This document shows positions 15,307-24,232 of a stretch of DNA of 37,462 nt, in pieces. A program made the translations under genes and the position numbers. Origin of the DNA: Oligoflexia bacterium. Lineage in GTDB: Bacteria > Bdellovibrionota > UBA1018. The first letter of the stretch is position 1. Every line of letters begins with the position of its first letter. Location of the stretch: the NCBI GenBank assembly GCA_903895855.1, contig CAITVN010000093.1:1-37462 (forward strand), read 5' to 3'. The notes beneath the pieces are model-generated. The model worked only from the letters and a program-made list of their open reading frames with translations. It was not told where the DNA came from and made no database searches.

Positions 15307-16226
15307 TTCGCCGGCTAATTGCAGTTTTTGCCGTGGCGATCGTTTGTTTGCAATCGATCTCGGTTCGAGCTGAGACCATCTGGTATCCGTTACCTAAAGA
15401 GGCGTATACGTTTGGTACGAAGTATCCCGAAGCCCAAAAACTCTTGTTCGCGTTTGATTATGGGCATGCGCTGGTCTATGAACGATTGCTTTTGAATAAA
15501 AATAAAATCACCGACCCCGAAGCGTTTGAACAACAGCTATTGACTGAAATTATGGCAATTTTGTACAATCCACCGAGCGTGAAGGCTGACGAAGGTGACA
15601 TTGCTCCGACATATGTTTATCAGTTTCCGCTGACTTTAAATCTCTTTGATTGGTCTCATTTGCTTCATCAATTTGTCTTAGATGTCTTGGCAACTTCGGT
15701 TGACCGAGGTGATGCGATGAAAAAGCGAGTGAATGAATTATTTGACCAGTACAAAAGTAACACGGCCATTGCGATCACTGACGTTTGTAAAACGATGCTT
15801 TTTATGGATGGCCACTATTTTTCAAAATCGTTTCGGCGGCAGTTTCCCAGTTTCAACTTACTCATTTGGTCGTACCATTGGTTTCAAATTAGGCTTTATG
15901 AAGCACTCATGAAACCGACAGAAACTGAGCGAAACAAAGCGGTGGCAAAAGTCACTGATACCTTTTGGAAGTATTTGTCAGATTTGCCCGACTCAGCCCC
16001 GTTTGACATGATGCCTGAGACGGCGAAAGAGGCTCCTGAATTTGCCAAGTGGTTTCCGACGATTCCGGCAGCGTTTGATAATAATCACATGATGCATGAT
16101 ATCGTTTCTGACATTTTGACCTCTGAAAAAGTGGCGGTCACCAAGGTGCGAGCAGAAGGATTTCGCTTTGCGAGAATGGCCCAAGATCCTGAAGCGTTTC
16201 GATCTCAATTGTGTGGGCAAAACTAG
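15303..16226 (+). CDS. Secreted helical His-rich protein, module gene 2
   Basis: This 307-residue protein of no known family has a clean signal peptide (MIRRLIAVFAVAIV, cut near SVRAET). The mature chain looks almost wholly helical and repeatedly places His next to acidic or aromatic residues within helices: YGHALVYERLL, FDWSHLLHQFVLDVL, MDGHYF, SYHWFQIRLYEAL and NNHMMHDIVSDIL. Four helices with His/Glu/Asp could build a metal or haem site, but no family signature confirms that. There are two cysteines, DVCKTM and the near-terminal QLCGQN. The GTG start shares bases with the preceding stop. I infer a periplasmic partner of the neighbouring di-haem cytochrome. Confidence 0.7.
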   Translation: MIRRLIAVFAVAIVCLQSISVRAETIWYPLPKEAYTFGTKYPEAQKLLFAFDYGHALVYERLLLNKNKITDPEAFEQQLLTEIMAILYNPPSVKADEGDIAPTYVYQFPLTLNLFDWSHLLHQFVLDVLATSVDRGDAMKKRVNELFDQYKSNTAIAITDVCKTMLFMDGHYFSKSFRRQFPSFNLLIWSYHWFQIRLYEALMKPTETERNKAVAKVTDTFWKYLSDLPDSAPFDMMPETAKEAPEFAKWFPTIPAAFDNNHMMHDIVSDILTSEKVAVTKVRAEGFRFARMAQDPEAFRSQLCGQN

Positions 16227-16242
16227 AAAAGGGTATGAACCA

Positions 16243-16962
16243 ATGAAAAGTCGATTAAGAAAAAGTAGGCACATGAAAAGTGCAGTTGTCATTTTAGGCG
16301 TACTAGCTTCGCTTCAATCTTCTCGTGCTGAAGCCCACGGAGTTTCTCTCGCGAAAGCGACCGAGCTGGTTTTGCATCGAATCGAACGGCTTGTGATTTT
16401 GTGCAATTTGGGTGATTCAACCCAACCGGTGAATTTACCCAGTCAACCCGCATACGACCCCAGTCGGTGTAAAAATGATTGGAGCAAACCTAAGAAGGGC
16501 ATTGAGCCCAACTACCAAAACCGTTTGGTTGCGATGACCATCGATTTGATTGCTCATACCGAAGAAGAAGAGCCTAGTTTTCGAGGTGTTGCGTTTCAGG
16601 CCAAGGGCCCCGATGGGTTGCAAAAAAGTGTGACGATTGATCTAGATGAAGAAGGTCGGCCGGTGGGTAAAGAAATTGAAAAAATGGCTTCATTCTCTTC
16701 AGTAGAAACTTTCGCTTGGCCAGATAAAGATGTGACGACTCTAACCGAAAACGCGCTTCATTTTGTCCTTGAGGGGGCTGCCAACTTGACTTTGGCGCCC
16801 TATTTTCAGGGGCTTTCGAGTTTGGTCGTGACTCCAGGTAAAAATGCCGCGGGCGAACTGGTCGCAAGTGTGGATATGAAAATTAGTGATCAAGAGCCCG
16901 TGTTGAGGGTGAGAATTAAGCCAAACGGTGATTTTGATTCGAGCGAGATCGTGAAAGAGTGA
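16243..16962 (+). CDS. Secreted protein of unknown function, module gene 3
   Basis: The open frame reaches back into the preceding gene, but the first sensible start is the ATG at 16243, after AAAAGGG. It gives a basic N-terminus and a signal peptide ending SSRAEAHG; the ATG at 16273 is an alternative with a more compact signal. The mature protein begins HGVSLAKATELVLHRIERLV, has two cysteines (VILCNLG and SRCKNDW), a mid-part with LIAHTEEEEPSF and a beta-rich C-terminal half (LVVTPGKNAAGELVASVDMKI). I cannot name a family. It sits 16 bases after module gene 2 and 12 before the cytochrome gene, so the four genes are one transcription unit. Confidence 0.65.
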   Translation: MKSRLRKSRHMKSAVVILGVLASLQSSRAEAHGVSLAKATELVLHRIERLVILCNLGDSTQPVNLPSQPAYDPSRCKNDWSKPKKGIEPNYQNRLVAMTIDLIAHTEEEEPSFRGVAFQAKGPDGLQKSVTIDLDEEGRPVGKEIEKMASFSSVETFAWPDKDVTTLTENALHFVLEGAANLTLAPYFQGLSSLVVTPGKNAAGELVASVDMKISDQEPVLRVRIKPNGDFDSSEIVKE

Positions 16963-16974
16963 GCGAGGCGCGCG

Positions 16975-17706
16975 ATGCAAATTCGGGTTTCATTTCTTAG
17001 GCGGATTGGTTTCGGTCTGAGTATCGTGGCCCTAGTTGGCGTTGTCGCCCTCGTCGAGCTGGGGTGCTCATCAAAACCAGACGATGCAAAGACCGAACAA
17101 GCGTTAGTGCAAAAAAAACTGGAGCCGTTTGAATTGGATTATCCTTCGATGCGCGCTCGAATTTTTACCCCGTATTGCGTGGGCTGTCATGGTGAGCGAA
17201 GCCGAGTCAACTTAGCAACCTATGAAAACATTCGCCAAAATTTGGCGGCAATTGAGCGGGTGACGCTGATTGAAAAGAGCATGCCGAAAAATGCCAAGCT
17301 TACTGAAGAAGAGTTGAGTCGATTGGGCGAATGGTTAGCCATGGGTGCGCCAGAAAGCAAGACGCAGTCGCAAGAGCTGCCGACACCTTTGCCAAGTGAG
17401 CAGCCGGTCGAGGTGGTTGCCGCGAAGTTTAGTTCTATCAAAAAACTCGTGATTGATCAGAAATGTGTGAGCTGTCATTCAGCTGGCGGTTCAGCTTCGG
17501 GGGTGAATCTCACCTCGTATCGTGAGCTCATGGGGTCACCTCGAGAGTTGGTCATTGCGGGTAACCCAGACGAAAGTGGGTTGATGATTGCGCTGACTAG
17601 AACCGATAGCAAGCGAATGCCGCCACCTAAGAACACAGAAGCACTAGATGCGCCGACGATCGAAGTGATACGGCAGTGGATTGATCAGGGTGCACTCAAT
17701 GATTAA
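16975..17706 (+). CDS. Di-haem cytochrome c, membrane-anchored, module gene 4
   Basis: Two CxxCH haem sites are present, Cys68-His72 (YCVGCHG) and Cys164-His168 (KCVSCHS). Each is followed by a candidate methionine ligand, KSMPKN (Met103) and KRMPPP. The spacing, and the sequences GEWLAMGAP and RQWIDQGAL after each site, match the planctomycete-type cytochrome c domain (PSCyt1) found in many predicted periplasmic electron carriers. An N-terminal hydrophobic segment ends in VELGCSS, which is a poor lipobox (Glu at -3), so it may be a lipoprotein or simply anchored. It closes the four-gene module between csoR and the Cus pump. Electron transfer linked to copper oxidation or to the neighbouring secreted proteins is possible but unproven. 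Confidence 0.85.
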   Translation: MQIRVSFLRRIGFGLSIVALVGVVALVELGCSSKPDDAKTEQALVQKKLEPFELDYPSMRARIFTPYCVGCHGERSRVNLATYENIRQNLAAIERVTLIEKSMPKNAKLTEEELSRLGEWLAMGAPESKTQSQELPTPLPSEQPVEVVAAKFSSIKKLVIDQKCVSCHSAGGSASGVNLTSYRELMGSPRELVIAGNPDESGLMIALTRTDSKRMPPPKNTEALDAPTIEVIRQWIDQGALND

Positions 17707-17860
17707 ATTTATCTTAGTGAAATCGATAAGTTGCGGACTCAGGTCTTTCACCGTACAATAAGACCAGTCGCCTTTAAATAAGTGCAGTCACAAAGGGTTC
17801 TGGTGGTTCGTATTGACTGTTGCGTATCTACTTTAGAGTGCATCGAGCAGTGAGGAGCGT

Positions 17861-19189
17861 ATGGATTTAGAGAAAAAGTTCTTTTCGCGAGCCTGGATCG
17901 CCCTAGTGATTACATCAATATTATTTAATAAACTAAGTCAAGCTGATGAGTTATCGGCTCAAGACGCGTCGAGTTCTTCAGCTCCAAAGGCCACGCTCAA
18001 ACTAGCAGACCTCGTAAAAGAGGCGGTCACTAGTCGACCGGCGCTCGAAGCGGCAAGGCAGGAGGCCGAAGCGAAGCGTGCGCAGGTCAGTCCTGCGGGC
18101 GCTTACGATGACCCGATGGTGGGCTTTTCAGCAGTTAATTATCCGGTCAATACGTTGAGTCGGCGCGATTCGGGCATGGCTGGAAATGAATGGATGGTCA
18201 GCCAAAAAATTCGGTTTCCAGGAAAACTCACGAAACTTCAAAATGCTGCGCAATTTGATGCCGAGGCGAAATTTCAAGCCGCGGGCGCCAAAGAAAGAGA
18301 TGTCGTTCGCGAGGTGAAGACTGCCTATTACGGCCTGTACTTGGCACACCGAAAAAATGACATTTTGAGTGAGCAGATTGGTTTACTTCGACAATTGCTC
18401 TCGGTAGCGCGAGGTCAGTTTGTTTTGGGTAAAATGAGCCAAGCCGAGATCTTAGCGATGCAATCTGAAGAAGGTTTGTTGATGTCTCAAATTCTAGGTG
18501 CCCAAAAAGAAATTGAACTGATGCGTGCCGAATTGAACTTTGCGATCGGAAAACCTCTGGTGAGTCGCACCGAGAGACCCGGGGCAATTAGCCGTACTAT
18601 TTTTGATCTTTCGAAGCCAGCACAAGAGAAGCTTCAAAGCTCGGTTTTGAATCAAAATCTCGATATTAAGGCAGCTTCACTTGGGTTTAACGCTGCTGAA
18701 TCAAAGTTGGGTTACGCTAAACTGAATTACCTTCCCGACTTTGAATTCAAGTTTGCTTATATGCTGAGAGAGCCTACCGCCGGCGATCTCGGAATTGACT
18801 CGGTTACGGGTAGTGTTTCGATGTCGGTACCCCTTTGGTTTTTTGCGAAGCAAACGCCAGAAGTCAATGCGGCGCGAGCAGAGAAAGTGCGTGCAGAAGC
18901 TCAAGTTGATGAACAGAAGAATTACTTGATTCAACAAACGCACAAAGTCTTGGCCGAGTTAGAAGAGGCCGATCAGAAAATTAAACTTTATGAGGGGGGG
19001 CTTTTGCCACTTTCTCGGCAAGCGGTGATGGCCGGAAAATCAGCTTACATGGCCGGAAAGCTTGAGTACGGTGCGATGATCAATTCGTTTCGAAATTGGT
19101 TTCAAACCGAATTGAGTAGCAGCGAAGCGCTGGTTAATTATGAAACGAAAATTGCTGAGCTTGAGGTTTTGTTGGCAAGGTCGCTTTAG
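17861..19189 (+). CDS. cusC: Outer-membrane efflux channel of the Cus/Czc system
   Basis: This TolC-type channel carries metal ions across the outer membrane in the CusCBA tripartite pump. It has a signal-like N-terminus (IALVITSILF) and the two long repeated helical halves of the OEP family: LKLADLVKEAVTSRPALEAARQEAEAKRAQVSPAGAYDDP in the first, and the YLPDFEFKF/SVSMSVPLWFFAKQTPEVNAA part in the second. The DDPMVGF and the loop FPGKL match CzcC/CusC proteins. At 442 residues it is the normal length. GAGGAG precedes the ATG by three bases. The 154 bases upstream contain TTGACT at 17813 without a good -10 box, so the gene may have its own promoter or be read from csoR. Its stop lies beside the AGGAGG of the next gene. 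Confidence 0.9.
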   Translation: MDLEKKFFSRAWIALVITSILFNKLSQADELSAQDASSSSAPKATLKLADLVKEAVTSRPALEAARQEAEAKRAQVSPAGAYDDPMVGFSAVNYPVNTLSRRDSGMAGNEWMVSQKIRFPGKLTKLQNAAQFDAEAKFQAAGAKERDVVREVKTAYYGLYLAHRKNDILSEQIGLLRQLLSVARGQFVLGKMSQAEILAMQSEEGLLMSQILGAQKEIELMRAELNFAIGKPLVSRTERPGAISRTIFDLSKPAQEKLQSSVLNQNLDIKAASLGFNAAESKLGYAKLNYLPDFEFKFAYMLREPTAGDLGIDSVTGSVSMSVPLWFFAKQTPEVNAARAEKVRAEAQVDEQKNYLIQQTHKVLAELEEADQKIKLYEGGLLPLSRQAVMAGKSAYMAGKLEYGAMINSFRNWFQTELSSSEALVNYETKIAELEVLLARSL

Positions 19190-19194
19190 GAGGC

Positions 19195-20343
19195 ATGATG
19201 ATAAGACAATTGAGACATGAAAAAATTCAGCCGAGCAGCCTGCTGATATTAATGAGTGTGCTGACTATCTCGGGAACCTTGACGTTGAATGGTTGTACCC
19301 GTCAGGGGCAATTAGAAACTCCGGTAGCGCACATTCATGGCCAGCCCGATGTCCAGGCACCGGGGCAGGCCCAAGGCCAACCCCAAGGACAAGTTAAGAA
19401 AAAAGAAAAATACACGTGTTCTATGCACCCTGCGATTGTTTCAGATAAACCGGGTAGCTGCCCCATTTGTCATATGGATTTGCAAAAAGTCGAAGACGAT
19501 GATTCGACGGGCGCGATTCAGGTTTCTCAGAGTCTTAAGGGCCGTGCAGCTTTTGCTCTGACCCCCGAGCGGCAGCAAATGATCGGCATGACTAGTGAGC
19601 CGGTGCAGAAACGACAGTTGAGTTTTGAAGTTAAAGCGAGTGGTCGAGTTGCCTATGACCCTGAACTTTATACTGCGGCCGAAGAGTACCGTCATGCGTT
19701 GATGTCTCACTCACAAATGTTAGATCCAGTACTTCGAAATCAGTCGCAAGAAATGATTGCCTCGACAAAAACTAAGCTCAAATTACTGGGCCTTTCACCC
19801 GCACAAGTACAAGCCGTGGGCTCGAGTCAATTAGATGCCATGAGCTTAATTTTACCCAAGGGGTACGTTTGGATTTATGCAGAAGTGTTTGAATACGAGA
19901 TCGCAGGCCTAAAACAGGGGTTGGCCGTTGAAGTAGAGACTCCGTCAGCACCTGGGGTCAAATTTTTCGGAAAGCTTTCAAGCATTAGCCCAGTGGTGAA
20001 TTCGCCAACGCGAACGATCAGAGTTCGCGCAACGGTACCAGATCCTAAATCACTGCTTCGGCCTGATGCTTTTGTGAATGTGCACGTAAAGGTAGATTTA
20101 GGCGAGAAGTTGGCCGTTCCAGAAACCGCCATTTTGCATTCAGGCGATGAAGCCTATGTGTTTGTAGTGAAAGAGGGTACTCGATTTGAGCCTCGTGCAG
20201 TCAAGGTGGGCATGAAAGTGAAAGACTCGTATGAGGTTCTTTCGGGGCTCGAACCGTCTGAAGTGGTGGTGACGTCGGCTAATTTTCTGATTGATTCAGA
20301 GTCTCGAATCAGAGGAGTCGTGCATGATCAAAAGAATCATTGA
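19195..20343 (+). CDS. cusB: Membrane fusion lipoprotein of the Cus pump with heavy-metal-binding domain
   Basis: This periplasmic adaptor links CusA and the outer channel. It begins with a lipoprotein signal ending LNGC (Cys34), a Gln/Gly/Pro-rich tether, then a compact heavy-metal-binding domain YTCSMHP...PGSCPICHMDL (about 73-96). The adaptor body follows (YDPELYTAAEEYRHALMSHSQ, VWIYAEVFEYEIAGLKQGL, LRPDAFVNVHVKVDL). This type of N-terminal domain is common in CusB/CzcB-like proteins and is thought to load Cu(I) onto the pump. Two ATGs stand side by side. AGGAGG at 19188-19193 is only one base from the first and four from the second, so 19198 may be the real start. The C-terminus overlaps cusA by 20 bases. 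The DUF3347 domain that some relatives carry at the end is absent here and encoded separately. Confidence 0.93.
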   Translation: MMIRQLRHEKIQPSSLLILMSVLTISGTLTLNGCTRQGQLETPVAHIHGQPDVQAPGQAQGQPQGQVKKKEKYTCSMHPAIVSDKPGSCPICHMDLQKVEDDDSTGAIQVSQSLKGRAAFALTPERQQMIGMTSEPVQKRQLSFEVKASGRVAYDPELYTAAEEYRHALMSHSQMLDPVLRNQSQEMIASTKTKLKLLGLSPAQVQAVGSSQLDAMSLILPKGYVWIYAEVFEYEIAGLKQGLAVEVETPSAPGVKFFGKLSSISPVVNSPTRTIRVRATVPDPKSLLRPDAFVNVHVKVDLGEKLAVPETAILHSGDEAYVFVVKEGTRFEPRAVKVGMKVKDSYEVLSGLEPSEVVVTSANFLIDSESRIRGVVHDQKNH

Positions 20344-23300
20344 GTGGAGCGCCAATAACAAGCTTCTTGTTTTTGTCTTCACCGGGGCGGCACTCTTGGC
20401 TTCGGTTTTTTGTATTCGACAAATTCCGTTAGATGCGATTCCTGACCTTTCTGACACTCAGGTAATTATCTATTCTAAGTGGGACCGTTCACCTGATATC
20501 ATTGAAGATCAGGTGACCTACCCGATTGTGACGGCGCTACTCGGCGCTCCAAAAATTAAAGCGGTCAGGGGCCTTTCAGATTTTGGTTTTTCTTATGTTT
20601 ACGTCATCTTTGAAGACGGAACCGACTTGTACTGGGCGAGAAGTCGAGTGGTTGAGTATCTGAGTAAAATTTTGCCGAAGCTTCCACCCGAGGTACGCAC
20701 TGAAATCGGGCCAGACGCCACCAGTGTGGGGTGGGTTTATCAGTACGTTTTGGTTGATGAGTCGAATAAGCTAAACTTAGCAGAGCTGCGTAGCATTCAA
20801 GACTGGCAATTAAAGTTTCACTTGCAGGCGGTACCAGGGGTTGCAGAAGTGGCAAGCGTCGGCGGGTTTGTGAAGCAGTATCAAATCAATGTAGATCCGA
20901 ATCGGCTTTTCAATCTGGGGTTGAGTATCACTCAGGTGGTGAATTCAGTTCGCGCCGGAAATAACGACACTGGGGGTAGGGTCATTGAGTTTTCGGGTGC
21001 TGAGTACATGGTTCGAGGTCGGGGTTACATCAAGAACAAAGAAGACATCGAAAATATCGTGGTGACAAACGACTCAAAAACAGGGGTACCGATATTGGTA
21101 AGGCACTTGGGTAAAGTCGAGATTGGCCCTGACATGCGCCGAGGGGTGGCTGATTTCAACGGCATGGGTGATGCTGTGGGTGGTATTGTGATCATGCGTG
21201 AAGGTGAAAACGCGCTTAATGTGATCGAAAGAGTCAAAACGCGCCTTGAAGAGTTGAAGTCGAGTCTGCCTAGTGGTGTGAAGCTCATTTCGGTTTATGA
21301 CCGCTCACAGTTGATCTCGCGTGCGATAGATACGTTGAAACATGAGCTTAAAATTGAAGTGATCATTGTGAGCCTGGTGATCTTGGTTTTTCTCTGGCAC
21401 ATTCCTTCAGCCATTGTTCCGATTATCACGATTCCGATTTCAGTGCTATTGGCCTTCATACCGATGTATTTCATGGGCCTCACCACGAACATCATGTCGA
21501 TGGCTGGTATCGCTATTTCGATTGGGGTGCTAGTCGACGGGGCGATCGTCGAAGTCGAGAACGCCTACAAAAAACTTGAAATTTGGAATGCCACTGGTCG
21601 AGTGGGTGACTTTCATCAAGTGCGCTTAGAGGCTCTGAAAGAGGTTGGGCCTTCGGTTTTCTTTTCACTCTTGGTGATTGGCGTTTCTTTCTTACCTGTT
21701 TTCACTTTGGTAGATCAAGAGGGCCGGTTGTTCAAGCCCTTGGCGGTTTCGAAAACTCTCGCGATGATGCTTGCGGCGGTTTTGGCCATTACGGTTGATC
21801 CTGCGCTTCGCATGATGTTTACGCGAATGGATTATTTCAAAGTTGCGCCGTCAAAGTATTTTTCACGCGCGCGTAGTGCTCTTATTGGTGTAGTCAATCG
21901 TGTTTTTGTAGGCACCTACTACCCTGAAGAGAAGCACCCGATCAGTCGGGTGTTGTTTAAAATTTATGAGCCCGCGGTGCATTTTGTGTTAAAACACAGC
22001 AAGGCTACTCTCGTGGTGGCGATGCTATTGGTGCTATCAACGGTTCCTGTTTACTTAAAGCTGGGCTCAGAGTTCATGCCGCCTTTAAATGAAGGTGCGT
22101 TTTTGTACATGCCAACTGCGTTTCCGGGAATGTCGGTGACTGAGGCTAAGCGAATTTTACAGAGACAAGACAAGCTGATCAAAGAATTTGCTGAAGTTGA
22201 TACGGTCTTTGGCAAAGCGGGCCGAGCCGATACTCCGACTGATCCGGCGCCGTTTTCGATGGTTGAAACGACTGTGGTTCTCAAACCGACTGCCGAGTGG
22301 CCCGAGGTGAAACGCTGGTATTCAGGGTTGCCTAAGTTTGTGTACCCTCTATTTTCTTGGATCACTCCACCGCATCGAACGTTTGAAGAGTTGCAAAATG
22401 ACCTCAATCAAAAGCTGAAATTCGCCGGAATTCCTAACATCTGGACTATGCCTATCAAAAACCGAATCGACATGCTATCTACCGGTATTAGAACCCCGGT
22501 TGGAATAAAAGTCATGGGCCCAGATCTCAAGACGATTCAAGCGGTGAGTGAACAAATTGAAGTGACCTTAAGAGACCTGCCTGGTACGCGAAACGTTTAC
22601 GCCGAGAGATCTGCCGGAGGTTATTATCTCGATTTTGTGTTAAAAAGAGAAGAGTTGGCTCGGTATGGCATTTCAGTGGCCGACGCCCAAATGGTGATTA
22701 ACACGGCCGTGGGCGGTGAGAACATTTCGTACACGATTGAAGGTCGCGAGCGGTATCCGATCAATGTGCGCTACGCCCGCGAGTTTAGAGAAGACATCAA
22801 TGCACTGAAGAGAGTTCAAGTGCCGACACCAAGTGGTGCTGGCATACCCATCGCACAAATTGCTGACATTCGCACGGTCGAGGGGCCAGCGATGATTCGA
22901 AACGAAAACGGAATGCTAGCGGGATTTGTCTACGTTGACATGGCCGATCGAGATGTGGGCACTTATGTTGAAGACGCGAAAAAACTGGTCGAGCAAAAAG
23001 TGAGTGTGCCAGCAGGCTACAGTTTGGTGTGGAGCGGTCAATATGAGAACATGATTCGCGTGAAAGAACGTCTCAAACTGGTGATTCCGCTGACGCTTTT
23101 TTTAATTGCGCTTTTACTTTACCTCAATACGAAATCGACGGTTAAGACTGCGATCGTCATGCTCGCGGTGCCTTTTTCTTTAGTGGGTAGTGTGTGGCTC
23201 ATGTACGGACTTGGGTATCATGTCTCGATAGCCGTCTGGGTCGGAATGATTGCGCTCATGGGATTAGATGCCGAGACTGGGGTTTTTATGCTCTTGTACC

Positions 23301-23611
23301 TTGACCTAGCCTACGAAGATCAAGTGCGCTCTGGAAAGATGAAAACGAAGCAAGACCTTGAAGAAGCGATCTTGCATGGAGCTGTGAAGCGCATTCGTCC
23401 AAAAATGATGACCGTCATGGCCGCCTTCATGGGTTTGCTGCCGATCATGTGGTCTATCGGCACCGGTGCCGATGTGATGAGGCGAATCGCAGCCCCCATG
23501 GTGGGGGGGCTGGCAACTAGTTTTATTCTCGAACTACTCGTCTATCCGGTCATCTTTCACATCTGGAAATGGAAGTTCGTGATGAAAGAAGGAACCGTTG
23601 TACCTCAATAG
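20324..23611 (+). CDS. cusA: Heavy-metal RND efflux pump, Cu(I)/Ag(I) type
   Basis: This 1095-residue inner-membrane pump drives export of Cu(I)/Ag(I) with the proton gradient. The methionines known to line the periplasmic site of E. coli CusA (Met573, Met623, Met672) have clear counterparts: Met596 (FLYMPTAF), Met646 (PFSMVETT) and Met717 (NRIDMLSTG). Zinc/cobalt CzcA pumps lack this set. Proton-relay residues are also there: LVDGAIVEVENAYKK in TM4, LMGLDAETGVFM and VKRIRPKMM in the C-terminal half. A 22-residue longer loop (RWYSGLPKFVYPLFSW) lies between the second and third Met. The start at 20324 is preceded by AGAGGAG; the frame extends upstream to 20291 inside cusB but without reason to use it. 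Confidence 0.95.
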   Translation: MIKRIIEWSANNKLLVFVFTGAALLASVFCIRQIPLDAIPDLSDTQVIIYSKWDRSPDIIEDQVTYPIVTALLGAPKIKAVRGLSDFGFSYVYVIFEDGTDLYWARSRVVEYLSKILPKLPPEVRTEIGPDATSVGWVYQYVLVDESNKLNLAELRSIQDWQLKFHLQAVPGVAEVASVGGFVKQYQINVDPNRLFNLGLSITQVVNSVRAGNNDTGGRVIEFSGAEYMVRGRGYIKNKEDIENIVVTNDSKTGVPILVRHLGKVEIGPDMRRGVADFNGMGDAVGGIVIMREGENALNVIERVKTRLEELKSSLPSGVKLISVYDRSQLISRAIDTLKHELKIEVIIVSLVILVFLWHIPSAIVPIITIPISVLLAFIPMYFMGLTTNIMSMAGIAISIGVLVDGAIVEVENAYKKLEIWNATGRVGDFHQVRLEALKEVGPSVFFSLLVIGVSFLPVFTLVDQEGRLFKPLAVSKTLAMMLAAVLAITVDPALRMMFTRMDYFKVAPSKYFSRARSALIGVVNRVFVGTYYPEEKHPISRVLFKIYEPAVHFVLKHSKATLVVAMLLVLSTVPVYLKLGSEFMPPLNEGAFLYMPTAFPGMSVTEAKRILQRQDKLIKEFAEVDTVFGKAGRADTPTDPAPFSMVETTVVLKPTAEWPEVKRWYSGLPKFVYPLFSWITPPHRTFEELQNDLNQKLKFAGIPNIWTMPIKNRIDMLSTGIRTPVGIKVMGPDLKTIQAVSEQIEVTLRDLPGTRNVYAERSAGGYYLDFVLKREELARYGISVADAQMVINTAVGGENISYTIEGRERYPINVRYAREFREDINALKRVQVPTPSGAGIPIAQIADIRTVEGPAMIRNENGMLAGFVYVDMADRDVGTYVEDAKKLVEQKVSVPAGYSLVWSGQYENMIRVKERLKLVIPLTLFLIALLLYLNTKSTVKTAIVMLAVPFSLVGSVWLMYGLGYHVSIAVWVGMIALMGLDAETGVFMLLYLDLAYEDQVRSGKMKTKQDLEEAILHGAVKRIRPKMMTVMAAFMGLLPIMWSIGTGADVMRRIAAPMVGGLATSFILELLVYPVIFHIWKWKFVMKEGTVVPQ

Positions 23612-23626
23612 TTTGGTAAGCTAGGC

Positions 23627-24139
23627 CTATTTTGCGGGCTTCGCGCCATTAGGTTTTTGGGATTCTTGTGCTTCTTGAATTTCGCCGCATTCAAGCATTG
23701 ATTTTCCGTAGTAAGGGTTTTTGATTTCGGTTCCTTTTTGTAGCCACTTCGCTTTTGCCATCGGACAATAGGCCACTTTCAGTTCAGCTATTTTTGCGGC
23801 CTCGTTCAAGTCAATTAGCGTAGCCGATAAAGGTTTGAATGCCTTGCGAGCTGACTCGAGGTCTTTAGACGCAAGAAGTGCCTTCACTTCAGGGGTTAAT
23901 TTTTTTCGTGCGCTTGCGGTGAGGCTTTTTGTCGGAGCTTTCGCGATCTCAGTGGCAAGGGTTTGAGACGCATTCTTCACTGATTCAAGGTCGTCTGCGG
24001 CGAGGCTGGTCTGGATTTTTAGGTAGTGATCAAATACCGAAGTGTCTTGAGTCGTTGCCGCTGAACTTGGGTTGATTGAGTTGATGAATAAGGTGAGTAC
24101 AAAAAATACCCGTAAAACAGTGAATTGAAGTGCTTTCAT
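23627..24139 (-). CDS. Secreted DUF3347 protein, copper-binding type
   Basis: This 170-residue exported protein has a signal peptide (LRVFFVLTLFINSI, cut near PSSAAT). The mature chain is the DUF3347 fold: VFDHYLKIQTSLAADD at its start, then AYCPMAKAKWLQ with Cys125 and Met127, and YYGKSMLECGEI with Met148 and Cys151. These soft ligands suit Cu(I). The same domain is fused to the end of CusB-like adaptors in other bacteria, so a separate protein probably serves as a copper shuttle to the pump. It is convergent with cusA at 15 bases and has its own promoter region shared with the divergent ABC permease; that region has no G-tract CsoR-type site. AAGGGA lies before the ATG. Confidence 0.85.
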   Translation of the reverse strand: MKALQFTVLRVFFVLTLFINSINPSSAATTQDTSVFDHYLKIQTSLAADDLESVKNASQTLATEIAKAPTKSLTASARKKLTPEVKALLASKDLESARKAFKPLSATLIDLNEAAKIAELKVAYCPMAKAKWLQKGTEIKNPYYGKSMLECGEIQEAQESQKPNGAKPAK

Positions 24140-24178
24140 TGGTTAGTCCCTTTTTTGGTTCTTTGTGCCTTTAGTCGT

Positions 24179-24207
24179 TTGACCGTTATAAACTAACAGC
24201 TTATTTT
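24179..24207 (+). promoter_or_regulatory. Candidate promoter of the NitT/TauT-type operon
   Basis: TTGACC (24179-24184) and TATTTT (24202-24207) with a 17-base spacer give a reasonable sigma-70 promoter. The start would be near 24214, about 19 bases before the ATG at 24233. On the other strand TATAAC (complement of 24184-24189) could serve the DUF3347 gene, with no clear -35. Confidence 0.5.
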
Positions 24208-24231
24208 TAAAAATGATAGTCACGAAGCTGT
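24196..24231. repeat. Inverted repeat around the start of the permease message
   Basis: ACAGCTT (24196-24202) and AAGCTGT (24225-24231) are exact inverted arms 22 bases apart, and the 12-base palindrome ATTTTTAAAAAT (24203-24214) lies between them. The right arm ends one base before the ATG. The left arm is inside the predicted promoter spacer, so an operator is more likely than an RNA hairpin. Confidence 0.45.
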
Positions 24232-24232
24232 C

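Noticed and set aside
17813..17839. TTGACT with TAGAGT as a promoter before cusC
   Set aside because: The spacer is only 15 bases and the -10 box is weak, so I do not list it as a feature although an internal promoter may exist.
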